Assembly: GCA_008933835.1 (NCBI GenBank) | Contig: WBUG01000024.1 | Span: forward strand, 1 to 45,824 | DNA length: 45,824 nt | Origin: Bacteroidota bacterium | Lineage (GTDB): Bacteria > Bacteroidota > Ignavibacteria > UBA10030 > UBA8401 | Reading direction: 5' to 3' | Part shown: positions 1-7,847 of the stretch, piece by piece | Numbering within the stretch: the stretch's first letter is position 1 | Layout: every line of letters starts with the position of its first letter | Made by a program: the position numbers and the translations under genes | The notes under the pieces: model-generated | The model's input: only the letters and a program-made list of their open reading frames with translations | Database searches by the model: none | Told to the model about the DNA's origin: nothing

Positions 1-73
1 GTTGTGCATAAAGAGCTGCTATCGTGTCACGCTCTTCCTGCGTTAGCTGGTTGTAACTTCGGGATTGTGCCAT
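1..73 (-). mobile_element. IS30-family transposase, N-terminal fragment cut by the window edge
   Basis: The minus strand opens at an ATG at 73-71 and reads MAQSRSYNQLTQEERDTIAA up to the edge, 24 codons in all. The pattern YxQLTxEERxxIxxL is the helix-turn-helix start of IS30-family transposases. The family identity is recognition of this short motif. The catalytic DDE core lies outside the window. The ATG lies only about 60 bp from the start of the next gene, so the end of the element must lie between 74 and about 135. Whether the element is intact cannot be seen. Confidence 0.7.
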
Positions 74-135
74 GCTCTAATTGTAATACTTCTTTTAGAG
101 CGTTGCACTTCCTTGTAGAACTCATAAGGTTAAAT
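74..135. other. Probable IS30 terminus and junction with the secreted beta-helix gene
   Basis: These 62 bp separate the oppositely oriented transposase start and the beta-helix gene start. They should contain one terminal inverted repeat of the element, probably around the stretch GTTGCACTTCC at 104-114. The repeat cannot be delimited because the other end is not in the window. A weak ribosome-binding sequence, AAGGT, lies at 126-130, six bases before the ATG at 136. IS30 ends can carry outward promoter elements, so the insertion could drive the downstream gene; this is inference. Confidence 0.35.
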
Positions 136-3100
136 ATGAAGACTAAATTATTATTATACTTACTTATTATTTTAGGCGAAATTGCTCACACGCAAATTGG
201 AAGCATGATCCCAAGCAATCACAGAGTCGATTGGCGAAATCCCGGATATGAAGGAAATATTCCAAGACAAGCACAAAACTATGTTAATGTTAAAACACAA
301 TATATAGATGGTGAGGGACTAAATGCTACAGATGCATTTGTGACTGCAATTGCAGATGCAAATACATGGAACTCGAATCATCCTGGTGAACTATCTATGC
401 TATATTTTCCTGAAGGATATTATGCATTGTCTTCCGATATTAATTTGCAGAGTAATATTATTATCAAGGGAGACGGTTCCGATAGGACTTTATTTTCCTT
501 TACTGACAATGGATTAAAAATTACTGGGAGTTCAAATCCTTCGTATGCAAATATTCAAAACTATACACAGGCTACTAAAACATTGGTTATATCTGGTGAC
601 ATAGGTGTTCAAAATGGTCAATTAATTGAAATCACTGTTCCCAACGGATGGTGGCACAAACCCGATGAAGACGGGAATGAATATGTAGGACAAATAGTTA
701 AAGTGCAAAACGCAAATGGCGAAACGCTTGTTTTAGAAGACGATATTTATTTGGTTTGGTTAATGGAAGGATCAGCCAACAAAGCAAAAGTCCGTATATT
801 TACTCCAATTCAACAAGTTGGAATAGAGGATATAAAAATTGTTTCAAGCGGATTAAATAATACCCATATAAGTATTAATAGTGCTGCAAATTGCTGGATA
901 AGTGGAGTTGAGAGTCAAAATCCGGGATTGCATCACATTGGTATTCATAGTAGTTATAGGATCGAAGTTAGAGGCTGTTATTTTCGCGAGGCAAAAAAAG
1001 TATGCGTAAATGGACAAGGATATGGTGTCCATATAGGATATCATTCTACTAACTGCTTAATAGAAGATAATATTTTTAGAAAACTAAGACATTCCATGAT
1101 AGCTTACGCAGGAGCAACAAGAAATGTTTTTGGATTTAACTATTCAGGAGATAGACGAGCGGATGATCCAGATGGAATTACAGGCAGTTGTGTAGAAATG
1201 AATGGTGTGGAAGCAGATTTATTGTTCCACGGTAGATATCCAATTGCGAATTTAACCGAAGGAAATGTTGTTGATTATATAGCAGGAGAAGTAATTCATG
1301 GTATTAATGGGCAATATAATACTGTTTTCAGAAATAGAACTGCTTGCAACGATGTATCCCTGTCAAGAGCGTATGGCGGAATTCGTTTTTATGAATATGA
1401 GAGCGGTGGGTGTCAACTTTTTAATTCTTACGGCAATACACTAACCGATATAGATGATCAAGATTACTGCTGCGGGGTATCTGACGGTTATAATGGTCAA
1501 AATAGTATGGGGGATAACGCCTATTCTGATATTTCATATTATTATGAATCTCAACCTCAATTTCTTGCTGCTTCTGGTTTGTCATGGCCTCCCGTTGGAA
1601 CTAGGGTCGGACCATTATTAAGCCAAACAAATCCTGCGGAAATGCGCTGGTGGGGTGGTAATAGTAAAAAGACAGTGCAAGCATCTTCCCCATACTATTT
1701 ATTGGAGCTGCATCCGAGTCAATGTGTAGAAGATGGTAGTGTTCAATCAGCTATCTATCACGTAAACAATATCCCAACCAATTCGATTTATTTAAGTAAT
1801 GCAATTTTAACAGTGACACCCCCGGATGGCTATGGATTTCATCGATGGTCAGATGGAAATGAAGATAACCCTCGTCAAATCGTTCTCTCTGGAGCAACCA
1901 CCCTGTATGCAGAACTCAAACAAGCGGCAAAGTCAACCGACGTTGATGGATATAAACAGCATGGCAACAGGAAAGTTGTCAAAACAACGAACGGCGTATT
2001 ACACAATGTCTACGAAAGCTTGGGAAAAGTATGGTATGAATATAGCTCGAATAATGGCGTTTCGTGGAGTATCGCCGATAAATACTTCGTCGGAAAGGGT
2101 AATGGTTCATCCATTGCTGCCGTGAACAGCAATGCAGTGATCGTCGCATATTATACATCAAACCTGCAAGATGGTGGAATACATTTCAAACTATTCCAAG
2201 ATGGGCACCGCGTAGATTTACCCATTCCAAGCATACCAACAAACTATGCGAATCGTCGTCTTTCTCTCGCTGCAGTACGTGATAATGCTACTACATATCC
2301 CAAATACCATAGCGTATTAGTGGGTATATGCGGTGATGATCCGGGAAATCAATCAGGAATAATCCTGAAAACATTTTCGTTGAAAGAAGAGGCCGATCAA
2401 AGTATCTCGTTATGGGATGGTCAAGGAGTTGTAATCATCGGCGATCAATATGCTGACAATCTATCTATTGATGGTATTGCAGGATATGACCATAACTCAT
2501 CCGATCCGAAGTATATGCTCGCATGGGAGCGCACGATAGAATCGAACATCTATTTTGTTAACATTTCAATTGTTGCGGATAAGGATAATTCGCAATTGGT
2601 AAACAAGGAAATATATGCACCGTACCAACCAATCAATATATCAAATGGATCTGGATACTATTATAACACGATGCCCAGTATCATTTACTTTCATCCTGGG
2701 CCAAACTCACATCAAGCAAGAATAAGTTGGATAGGTCGGAGATGGATTCCGATAGAGGAATGGCTAGAAAAAACTAACGGTGGAGGTGATGAAGGATACT
2801 GGGAAGAGGTTATGGTGACAAAGCATGTACATCCGACGACGCCGGGTACTTTTTCAGTTTATGGAGATGCAGTTGTTGCTAATGATATCCAAAAAGTAAC
2901 ATTAAGCGGAAGCATATTCACAAGTGACTATATAATAGCCACCTCCTCCTCTCTCGGCGGGAATGCTTATGTATGTAATTATGTCGGGAGTAATGCCACC
3001 AATGTTCTTGGAGTATTTAGCAACCAAGGACCCAATATTCGTCCGATCAATGATTATCCCGTTACAGATCCGAAATCAATGGTGTACACCTCCGCTACAC

Positions 3101-3960
3101 CATATAACCTGTTATTCACCGGGAAATCAATGAACCAGAATAAATCGAACGGAGGATTATTCTCAGGCCGGGAATTGATTGTGACTAAAGACAGTGCTTC
3201 GATCTACTTTTCTGTGAACAACATTAAGGTGCGGTCGAATAATATTGCATTAAAGGAATGCGATGATACGAACACTATTCGGCATCCATATTATGGAGTT
3301 GGTATAATAGAATCAGGCCCAATATTTTTATCAGATGTCAATGATTTGTCACTCAACGTATCGTATGGAATTACGGACTCTATCAGAACCGCAACGGTAT
3401 TAAGGCAGGGAGATACAATCAAGTTCAGTCTGATCATCGCCGATTATGAGACAAAGGCGATACTGGGTGAATTAGGGGAAATTATTTTCGCCAAGAATGA
3501 CTTCTACAAATATTCAAGCGTTGAATACCAATATGATATTGCTAAACAAGGCGGTCGGAATGTGATAATAGTAGTCTCTGAAAAGGATAATATAGGCGGT
3601 CTTCTAACAGGAGCCGTTAGAATACTGAATGACAAAATATTAGAGAAGAGGAATAGCAAGCACAAAAAAGTGATACGAGTTGGCGAAGGAAGAATATCGG
3701 AGTATAGTTTGGAAAGCAACTTCCCCAACCCCTTCAACCCCTCCACCACAATATCGTACGCTCTTCCGCAGGACGGCTTGACCACCCTGAAGGTGTACGA
3801 CGCGCTCGGACGAGAGGTGGCTGAACTGGTGAACGAGTTCAAGCCGACCGGACGGTATACCGCCTCGTTCGATGCTTCACGGTTGTCGAGCGGGGTGTAT
3901 GTCTACCGGTTGGTATCGGATAAATATTCAGCGGTGAAAAAGATGCTTCTGCTCAAATGA
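136..3960 (+). CDS. Secreted right-handed beta-helix protein with T9SS sorting domain
   Basis: This is a 1,274-residue exported protein of unknown substrate. The start at 136 is chosen because MKTKLLLYLLIILGEIAHTQ is a clear signal peptide; the open frame continues upstream to base 4 without one. Residues about 45-450 resemble the pectate-lyase-3 type parallel beta-helix (YFPEGYY, NIIIKGDGSDRT, then short repeated strands such as NCLIEDNIFRKL). Around 570-610 there is an InlB-B-like repeat (TPPDGYGFHRWSDGN). From 620 on, a sialidase/BNR-like region includes an Asp-box-like SSNNGVSW. Residues about 1,193-1,274 are a T9SS C-terminal sorting domain (NFPNPFNPSTTISY, LGREVAELV, SGVYVYRL). The body is AT-rich and the sorting domain GC-rich: hand counts give 21/60 G+C at 361-420, 25/60 at 2401-2460 and 36/60 at 3781-3840. 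This suggests a foreign passenger joined to a host-type tail. Polysaccharide binding or cleavage is likely but not shown. Confidence 0.8.
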   Translation: MKTKLLLYLLIILGEIAHTQIGSMIPSNHRVDWRNPGYEGNIPRQAQNYVNVKTQYIDGEGLNATDAFVTAIADANTWNSNHPGELSMLYFPEGYYALSSDINLQSNIIIKGDGSDRTLFSFTDNGLKITGSSNPSYANIQNYTQATKTLVISGDIGVQNGQLIEITVPNGWWHKPDEDGNEYVGQIVKVQNANGETLVLEDDIYLVWLMEGSANKAKVRIFTPIQQVGIEDIKIVSSGLNNTHISINSAANCWISGVESQNPGLHHIGIHSSYRIEVRGCYFREAKKVCVNGQGYGVHIGYHSTNCLIEDNIFRKLRHSMIAYAGATRNVFGFNYSGDRRADDPDGITGSCVEMNGVEADLLFHGRYPIANLTEGNVVDYIAGEVIHGINGQYNTVFRNRTACNDVSLSRAYGGIRFYEYESGGCQLFNSYGNTLTDIDDQDYCCGVSDGYNGQNSMGDNAYSDISYYYESQPQFLAASGLSWPPVGTRVGPLLSQTNPAEMRWWGGNSKKTVQASSPYYLLELHPSQCVEDGSVQSAIYHVNNIPTNSIYLSNAILTVTPPDGYGFHRWSDGNEDNPRQIVLSGATTLYAELKQAAKSTDVDGYKQHGNRKVVKTTNGVLHNVYESLGKVWYEYSSNNGVSWSIADKYFVGKGNGSSIAAVNSNAVIVAYYTSNLQDGGIHFKLFQDGHRVDLPIPSIPTNYANRRLSLAAVRDNATTYPKYHSVLVGICGDDPGNQSGIILKTFSLKEEADQSISLWDGQGVVIIGDQYADNLSIDGIAGYDHNSSDPKYMLAWERTIESNIYFVNISIVADKDNSQLVNKEIYAPYQPINISNGSGYYYNTMPSIIYFHPGPNSHQARISWIGRRWIPIEEWLEKTNGGGDEGYWEEVMVTKHVHPTTPGTFSVYGDAVVANDIQKVTLSGSIFTSDYIIATSSSLGGNAYVCNYVGSNATNVLGVFSNQGPNIRPINDYPVTDPKSMVYTSATPYNLLFTGKSMNQNKSNGGLFSGRELIVTKDSASIYFSVNNIKVRSNNIALKECDDTNTIRHPYYGVGIIESGPIFLSDVNDLSLNVSYGITDSIRTATVLRQGDTIKFSLIIADYETKAILGELGEIIFAKNDFYKYSSVEYQYDIAKQGGRNVIIVVSEKDNIGGLLTGAVRILNDKILEKRNSKHKKVIRVGEGRISEYSLESNFPNPFNPSTTISYALPQDGLTTLKVYDALGREVAELVNEFKPTGRYTASFDASRLSSGVYVYRLVSDKYSAVKKMLLLK

Positions 3961-3981
3961 CGACCGTCATTTGAGCAGAAG
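3946..3981 (+). terminator. 17-bp hairpin spanning the stop codon of the beta-helix gene
   Basis: The arms 3946-3962 and 3965-3981 are perfectly complementary over 17 bp with two bases between them (an effective loop of about 6). The left arm contains the last codons LLLK and the TGA. No T-run follows, so it is not a textbook intrinsic terminator. It may stabilise the 3' end or act as a bidirectional transcription barrier. A hairpin that recruits the coding end itself is unusual. Confidence 0.6.
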
Positions 3982-4131
3982 TCCCGCCTTGTGTGCGGGG
4001 ATGCTGGTGAAGTAGGCGTAAGGGAAGAGAAGAGAGATCACAAATCACAGTTCGAGTAGGCGATGTGCTCGCTTGACCACGCTCTGCCCCGCACGGCGAG
4101 CGCATCGCTGAACGAACAGAAAATGTCTCCC

Positions 4132-4189
4132 GCAGATCTCGCAGAAAAAGCCGCAGATGATTTCTTGAGCATGGATTCTTCTCTGCGTC
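4132..4189. repeat. CGCAGA-type intergenic repeat
   Basis: CGCAGA occurs three times (4132, 4141 and 4153) and TCTGCG, its complement, occurs at about 4183-4188. The unit can therefore fold back on itself. Similar CGCAGAT...TCTGCG repeats are scattered in intergenic DNA of many Bacteroidota and related genomes, from general memory. No function is apparent. Confidence 0.5.
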
Positions 4190-4226
4190 CATCGGCCGAA
4201 TTTGCAGGAAATTAAGTTATAGTATC

Positions 4227-4246
4227 GGCGACCAAGAATGGTCGCC
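4227..4246. repeat. GGCGACCA-AGAA-TGGTCGCC hairpin repeat
   Basis: This is a perfect 8-bp stem with an AGAA loop. Related half-sites follow at about 4263-4272 (GGCCGACCAT) and 4281-4290 (AGGCGACCAT), and another (GGGCGACTAT) at 4442. It looks like a degenerating family of small mobile hairpins. No downstream gene uses it as a terminator in this orientation. Confidence 0.55.
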
Positions 4247-4317
4247 CCACTTCACATAGAGTAGGCCGACCATTCCCGGTAGGCGACCATCCATCACTCC
4301 AGATCTATTCTTCAATG

Positions 4318-4429
4318 CGTCATGCTGAACCCCGCCATGTTGCTGCTCTCCGCGGGGATTCAGCATCTTCCGCTAAAGAAAGATGCTGAATCGGTCGCAG
4401 AGCAACGCCGGGGACCGTTCAGCATGACG
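4318..4429. repeat. Long imperfect palindrome, GTCATGCTGAA family, copy 1
   Basis: The element begins with CGTCATGCTGAAC (4318-4330) and ends with its exact complement GTTCAGCATGACG (4417-4429). Inside it, GATTCAGCATCTT (about 4358-4370) faces AAGATGCTGAATC (about 4380-4392). The left half also forms its own stem through CCCCGC and GCGGGG. The whole can fold as a cruciform or cloverleaf of about 112 bp, like a REP/BIME or a small non-autonomous transposable element. Confidence 0.65.
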
Positions 4430-4460
4430 ATTATTTAGGGTGGGCGACTATACTTCTGTA

Positions 4461-4569
4461 CGTCATGCTGAACACCGCTCATGCGTTGCTCATAGCGGTG
4501 ATTCAGCATCTTCTCGTAAAGAATATGCTGAATTCCCGCCGGGGGCTGTCAGAGAGCGGGATTCTGACA
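4461..4569. repeat. GTCATGCTGAA-family repeat, copy 2, decayed
   Basis: The copy begins with the same CGTCATGCTGAAC (4461-4473) and has GATTCAGCATCTT at 4500-4512 and ATGCTGAATTC just after. The stem bases differ from copy 1 but complement each other (ACCGCT at 4473-4478 with AGCGGT at about 4494-4499). Such compensating change would fit selection on the fold. The right end is replaced by a different palindrome, CCCGC...GCGGG. Confidence 0.5.
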
Positions 4570-4611
4570 GTGGAACAAGAAGCGGCAAACCTGAGACGAC
4601 CGCTCTACACT

Positions 4612-4664
4612 CAGATTCCTCACCCCTCACAGATGAAAACGATGGCTCGGGGTTCGGAATGACA
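4612..4664. repeat. AGATTCCTC...GTTCGGAATGACA intergenic repeat
   Basis: CAGATTCCTCACCCC at 4612-4626 and GGGTTCGGAATGACAT at about 4649-4664 match the two ends of a repeat that I recall as widespread in Bacteroidota-like genomes. The core words GATTCC and GGAATGAC are partly complementary. It is one further family in this repeat cluster. Confidence 0.4.
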
Positions 4665-4758
4665 TAGAGAGCAAGTGATATGCTCGCTCATCTGTAAAAC
4701 GATGACGGCGCGGAACCCCCGCCCGCGCCGTCCGTGCGTACCGCAGAACGTCTGCCAT

Positions 4759-6156
4759 TCACATCTCGAACATCTCCAGCCGCTGCGGGATGTGGACCCG
4801 CGAGAACTTCCGCTCCGTCAGCGCCGCCTGGAACTTGGCGGACTGGTCCTCGTCCCCGTGCACCAGGAAGATGTCGTGCAGCGCCGCGCGGTCGAACTTC
4901 CCGACGTACTCCAGCAGCTCGTTCCGGTCCGCGTGCGCGCTGAAGGAGTTCATCACCGCCACCTCGCACTGCAGCGGCTTCACCTCGCCGAAGATGGAGA
5001 CCTCCGGGTTGCGCTCCACGATCTTCCGTCCCAGCGTGTGCTCCGCCTGGTACCCGACGATCATCACGGTGTTGAGCGGGTTCCCGATGTTGTTGTACAG
5101 ATGGTGCACGATGCGCCCCGCCTCGCACATTCCCGAAGCGGCGATGATCATGCAGGGGCCCTTCCGGTCGTTGAGCGCCTTGGACTCCTCCGCGTCCCGG
5201 ATGTACGTCAGCCGGTCGAACCCGAACACGTCGTCGTCCTTCTTCATGACCGCCTGCGTCTCGGCGTCGAAGCACTCGGTGTGCTTGCGGAACACCGCGG
5301 TGGCGTTGGTGGAGAGCGGACTGTCCACGAACACCGGAATGTCCGGCAGCTGCCCGGCGTTCTTCAGGTTGTTCATCTGGTAGACGATGTCCTGCGTCCG
5401 TCCCACGCTGAACGACGGGACGATGATCTTCCCGCCCCGCTCCGCCGTCCGTTTCACCACCTCCAGGAAGCGGTCCGGCATCTCGTCCGTCGCCGCGTGC
5501 ACCCGTCCGCCGTACGTGCTCTCGCAGATGAGCGCGTCCACGTTCCCCATGAACTCCGGGTCGCGCAGGATGGGCATGTTCGGCCGTCCCACATCGCCCG
5601 TGAAGCCGAGGTGCTTCTCTCGTCCCGACGATTCCCTCACCGTGAGATGCACCGACGCCGAGCCGAGGATGTGTCCCGCGTCGAAGTACGTCGCGCTCAC
5701 CCCCTCCGCCGGTTCGAACGCCGTATGGTACGGCACCTCGGTCAGCTGCGCCAGGGTCCGCTCCGCGTCCTCCGACGTGTAGAGCGGCTCCACCGGCGGC
5801 TGCTTCTTCTTCGCGTGCCGTTTGCTCACGAACTCCGCATCCTTCTCCTGGATGTGCGCACTGTCCATCAGCATGATGCGGCAGAGGTCCGCCGTCGCCG
5901 GCGTGCAGTAGATGGGTCCCGTGAACCCCTGCTTCACCAGGTTCGGCAGGTTGCCGGCATGGTCGATGTGCGCATGCGAGAGGATGACGGCGTGGAGGGA
6001 CGAGGGCTCGAACGGGAAGTTCCGGTTGCGCTGATAGGTCTCCGCCCGGCGCCCCTGGAACAGGCCGCAGTCGAGGAGGAGGGTCCGGCCGTTCACCTTC
6101 AGCAGGTGCATGGAGCCGGTGACGGAACGGGCGGCGCCGATGAACTGTACGATCAT
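4759..6156 (-). CDS. Metallo-beta-lactamase/beta-CASP family RNase-like protein
   Basis: This 465-residue cytoplasmic protein belongs to the metallo-beta-lactamase fold with a beta-CASP insert, the family of RNA-processing nucleases related to CPSF73/Ysh1. Zinc-site motifs are complete: SHAHIDH (H61, H63, D65, H66), GHILGS (H162), FTGDVGR (D188) and LVHGD (H434). The beta-CASP region has CESTYG (211-216), ASGMCEAGR (340-348) and SAHAD (406-410). No KH domain precedes the catalytic fold, unlike archaeal homologues. It probably cleaves or trims RNA endo- or exonucleolytically; the substrate cannot be told from sequence. It is convergent with the accessory region and divergent from yicC, another RNA-linked gene. 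Length and motifs are normal. Confidence 0.9.
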   Translation of the reverse strand: MIVQFIGAARSVTGSMHLLKVNGRTLLLDCGLFQGRRAETYQRNRNFPFEPSSLHAVILSHAHIDHAGNLPNLVKQGFTGPIYCTPATADLCRIMLMDSAHIQEKDAEFVSKRHAKKKQPPVEPLYTSEDAERTLAQLTEVPYHTAFEPAEGVSATYFDAGHILGSASVHLTVRESSGREKHLGFTGDVGRPNMPILRDPEFMGNVDALICESTYGGRVHAATDEMPDRFLEVVKRTAERGGKIIVPSFSVGRTQDIVYQMNNLKNAGQLPDIPVFVDSPLSTNATAVFRKHTECFDAETQAVMKKDDDVFGFDRLTYIRDAEESKALNDRKGPCMIIAASGMCEAGRIVHHLYNNIGNPLNTVMIVGYQAEHTLGRKIVERNPEVSIFGEVKPLQCEVAVMNSFSAHADRNELLEYVGKFDRAALHDIFLVHGDEDQSAKFQAALTERKFSRVHIPQRLEMFEM

Positions 6157-6274
6157 ACTTTAACTCGTATTTCTAAATTGTTAGTATTCACACCCGATGA
6201 ATATGGGCTTAATTTGTCTCATTTTCCAGAGAACGGGTGTGGATAACTCGTGGACAACGGTGGAAAGGTTTTTC

Positions 6275-6304
6275 TTGTATGCCCTGACGTTTTTTCGTAA
6301 TTTG
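6275..6304 (+). promoter_or_regulatory. Candidate Bacteroidota-type promoter for the yicC operon
   Basis: TTG at 6275-6277 is followed after 20 bp by TAATTTG at 6298-6304. This is close to the Bacteroidota sigma consensus TTTG-N19/21-TAnnTTTG. Transcription would start near 6311, just ahead of the leader hairpin at 6317-6344 and about 55 bp before the yicC ATG. Confidence 0.4.
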
Positions 6305-6316
6305 ATGAAAATTCGG

Positions 6317-6348
6317 AACCTTTAGGGCATGTGTTCTAAAGGTTTTTT
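6317..6348 (+). terminator. Terminator-like hairpin in the yicC leader
   Basis: AACCTTTAG (6317-6325) and CTAAAGGTT (6336-6344) form a perfect 9-bp stem with a 10-base loop, followed at once by TTTT (6345-6348). It has the form of an intrinsic terminator but sits between the candidate promoter and the first gene of the operon, with no plus-strand gene before it. It could be an attenuator or an insulator against upstream readthrough. Confidence 0.55.
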
Positions 6349-6366
6349 CGTCAATACGAAGGGCTT

Positions 6367-7245
6367 ATGATCGAAAGCATGACCGGCTACGGGAAGGGGG
6401 AGGTCACTGAACAGGGACTCACCTTCACCGTGGAACTGCGGAGCGTCAACAACCGGTTCCTCGAGGTCTCCTCGCGCCTCCCCCGCTCCCTGCAGCAGCG
6501 CGAGAACGAGATCCGCGACATCATCCGGGCGAAGATCGCGCGCGGCAAGGTGACGCTGAACGCCTCGAAGGAGGAGAACGCGGACGAGGCGGCCGCACTG
6601 ACGGTGGACAAGCAGCGTACGAAGGCGGTGGCGAAGGCGCTGAACGACCTCCGGAAGGCGGCGAAGGTGAAGGAACCGGTGAAGCTCGAGCATCTGCTCC
6701 ACTTCTCGGACATCTTCACGGCGAAGGAGGAGGCGGACGACGAGACGGAGTGGACCGTGTTCCGCAAGGCGCTGGAGAAGGCGGTGGACGGGCTGAAGAC
6801 GATGCGGATGAAGGAGGGGAAGGAACTGGCGGCGGACGCGACGAAGCGCATCAACGGCATCAACGCGGTGCTGGACACCGTGGAGGCGCTCTCGAAGAAG
6901 CGCATCCCCGAGGAGCGCGTGCGGCTGCAGGAGCGCATCGCCGCGCTGGTGGAGGACAAGAGCGTCATCAACACGCAGCGGCTGGAGCTGGAGATCGCGG
7001 TGCTGTCCGACAAACTGGACGTCACCGAAGAGTGCGTCCGGTTCCGGAGCCACAATAAGTTCTTCCTCGAGGCGCTGAACGCGAAGGAGTCCGAAGGCCG
7101 GAAGCTGAACTTCCTGCTGCAGGAGATGAACCGCGAGGCGAACACCATCGGCTCCAAATGCAACGACGTGCAGATCTCGCACCTGGTGGTGGGGCTGAAG
7201 GAGGAGCTGGAGCGGGTCCGCGAGCAGCTGCAGAACTTCGAGTGA
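6367..7245 (+). CDS. yicC: YicC family endoribonuclease
   Basis: This 292-residue protein has the family signature at its start, MIESMTGYGKG, then FTVELRSVNNRFLE, and the typical C-terminus with NREANTIGSKCND. YicC proteins are ring-forming endoribonucleases linked to RNA decay; that role comes from family knowledge. The ATG at 6367 is preceded by GAAGGG (6358-6363), a plausible but close ribosome-binding site. It leads a gene row yicC-gmk-rpoZ-coaBC that is conserved in many bacteria, and gmk follows after 4 bp. A terminator-like hairpin lies in its leader. Confidence 0.93.
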   Translation: MIESMTGYGKGEVTEQGLTFTVELRSVNNRFLEVSSRLPRSLQQRENEIRDIIRAKIARGKVTLNASKEENADEAAALTVDKQRTKAVAKALNDLRKAAKVKEPVKLEHLLHFSDIFTAKEEADDETEWTVFRKALEKAVDGLKTMRMKEGKELAADATKRINGINAVLDTVEALSKKRIPEERVRLQERIAALVEDKSVINTQRLELEIAVLSDKLDVTEECVRFRSHNKFFLEALNAKESEGRKLNFLLQEMNREANTIGSKCNDVQISHLVVGLKEELERVREQLQNFE

Positions 7246-7249
7246 CGCC

Positions 7250-7813
7250 GTGCCGACGCCCTGCTTGATCGTCATCGCGTCCCCGAGCGGCGGAGGGAAG
7301 ACCTCCATCATCCGCGCCCTGCGGGAGCGGCATCCGGAGTTCGAGTTCTCCGTCTCGGCCACCACCCGCACGAAGCGGCCCGGCGAGGAGCACGGACGGG
7401 AGTACTTCTTCCTCACCACGGAGGAGTTCGAGCGGCTCATCGCGGCGGACGAACTGGCGGAGCACGAACATTTCTACGACACGTACTACGGAACGCTGAA
7501 GCGCGAGGTGGACCGGGCCCTGGCGGCCGGCCGCTCGATGATCTTCGACGTGGACGTGAAGGGGGCCCGCTCCATCAAGGAACGGTACCCGCGCGAGACG
7601 GTGCAGATCTTCATCGCCCCGCCGAGCATGGAGGTGCTGGAGCGCCGCCTGCGCGACCGCGGCACCGAAGACGACGAGAAACTGCGGCGGCGCCTGGCGC
7701 GCCACCCGATGGAGATGGAGGCAGGACGGACGTTCGACCACATCGTGGTGAACGACGACCTGCAGCGCGCGGTGGACGAGGTGGACGCCATCGTCACGAC
7801 GAATCTGCAATAA
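7250..7813 (+). CDS. gmk: Guanylate kinase
   Basis: The enzyme phosphorylates GMP to GDP with ATP in the cytoplasm. The 187-residue length is normal. The P-loop SPSGGGKTS (11-19), the GMP-binding start of the next segment (SATTRTKRPGEEHGREYFF) and VDVKGARSIK are all present. The start codon is GTG at 7250, 4 bp after the yicC stop, which implies translational coupling. It makes the precursor for GTP and (p)ppGpp, and RpoZ, whose E. coli homologue binds ppGpp, is encoded next. Confidence 0.96.
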   Translation: MPTPCLIVIASPSGGGKTSIIRALRERHPEFEFSVSATTRTKRPGEEHGREYFFLTTEEFERLIAADELAEHEHFYDTYYGTLKREVDRALAAGRSMIFDVDVKGARSIKERYPRETVQIFIAPPSMEVLERRLRDRGTEDDEKLRRRLARHPMEMEAGRTFDHIVVNDDLQRAVDEVDAIVTTNLQ

Positions 7814-7847
7814 CCGACACACAATCATCCAACACAACGAGGCAGGA

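Larger units (their letters stand above)
3982..4758. other. Gene-free interval filled with several kinds of intergenic repeat
   Basis: About 780 bp without a credible gene separate the beta-helix gene and the convergent beta-CASP gene. It holds at least four repeat families, listed separately: a CGCAGA direct/inverted repeat, a GGCGACCA/TGGTCGCC hairpin, two GTCATGCTGAA palindromic elements, and an AGATTCCTC...GGTTCGGAATGACA element. Short open frames here are translations of the repeats. The cluster next to the IS30 fragment suggests a region tolerant of insertions. Confidence 0.7.

Noticed and set aside
4318-4429. Possible tRNA or other structured RNA because of a cloverleaf-like fold
   Set aside because: There is no tRNA consensus (no GTTCRA loop with a CCA-type acceptor stem), and the element recurs as an intergenic palindrome.
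4675-6246. Long plus-strand open frame of over 500 codons
   Set aside because: It lies opposite the beta-CASP gene, whose motifs are complete. It is Arg/Val/His-rich and without domains, as expected for an antisense shadow in GC-rich DNA.
6196-6366. Possible riboswitch in the leader of yicC
   Set aside because: Only one simple hairpin is present; no conserved aptamer core is recognisable.
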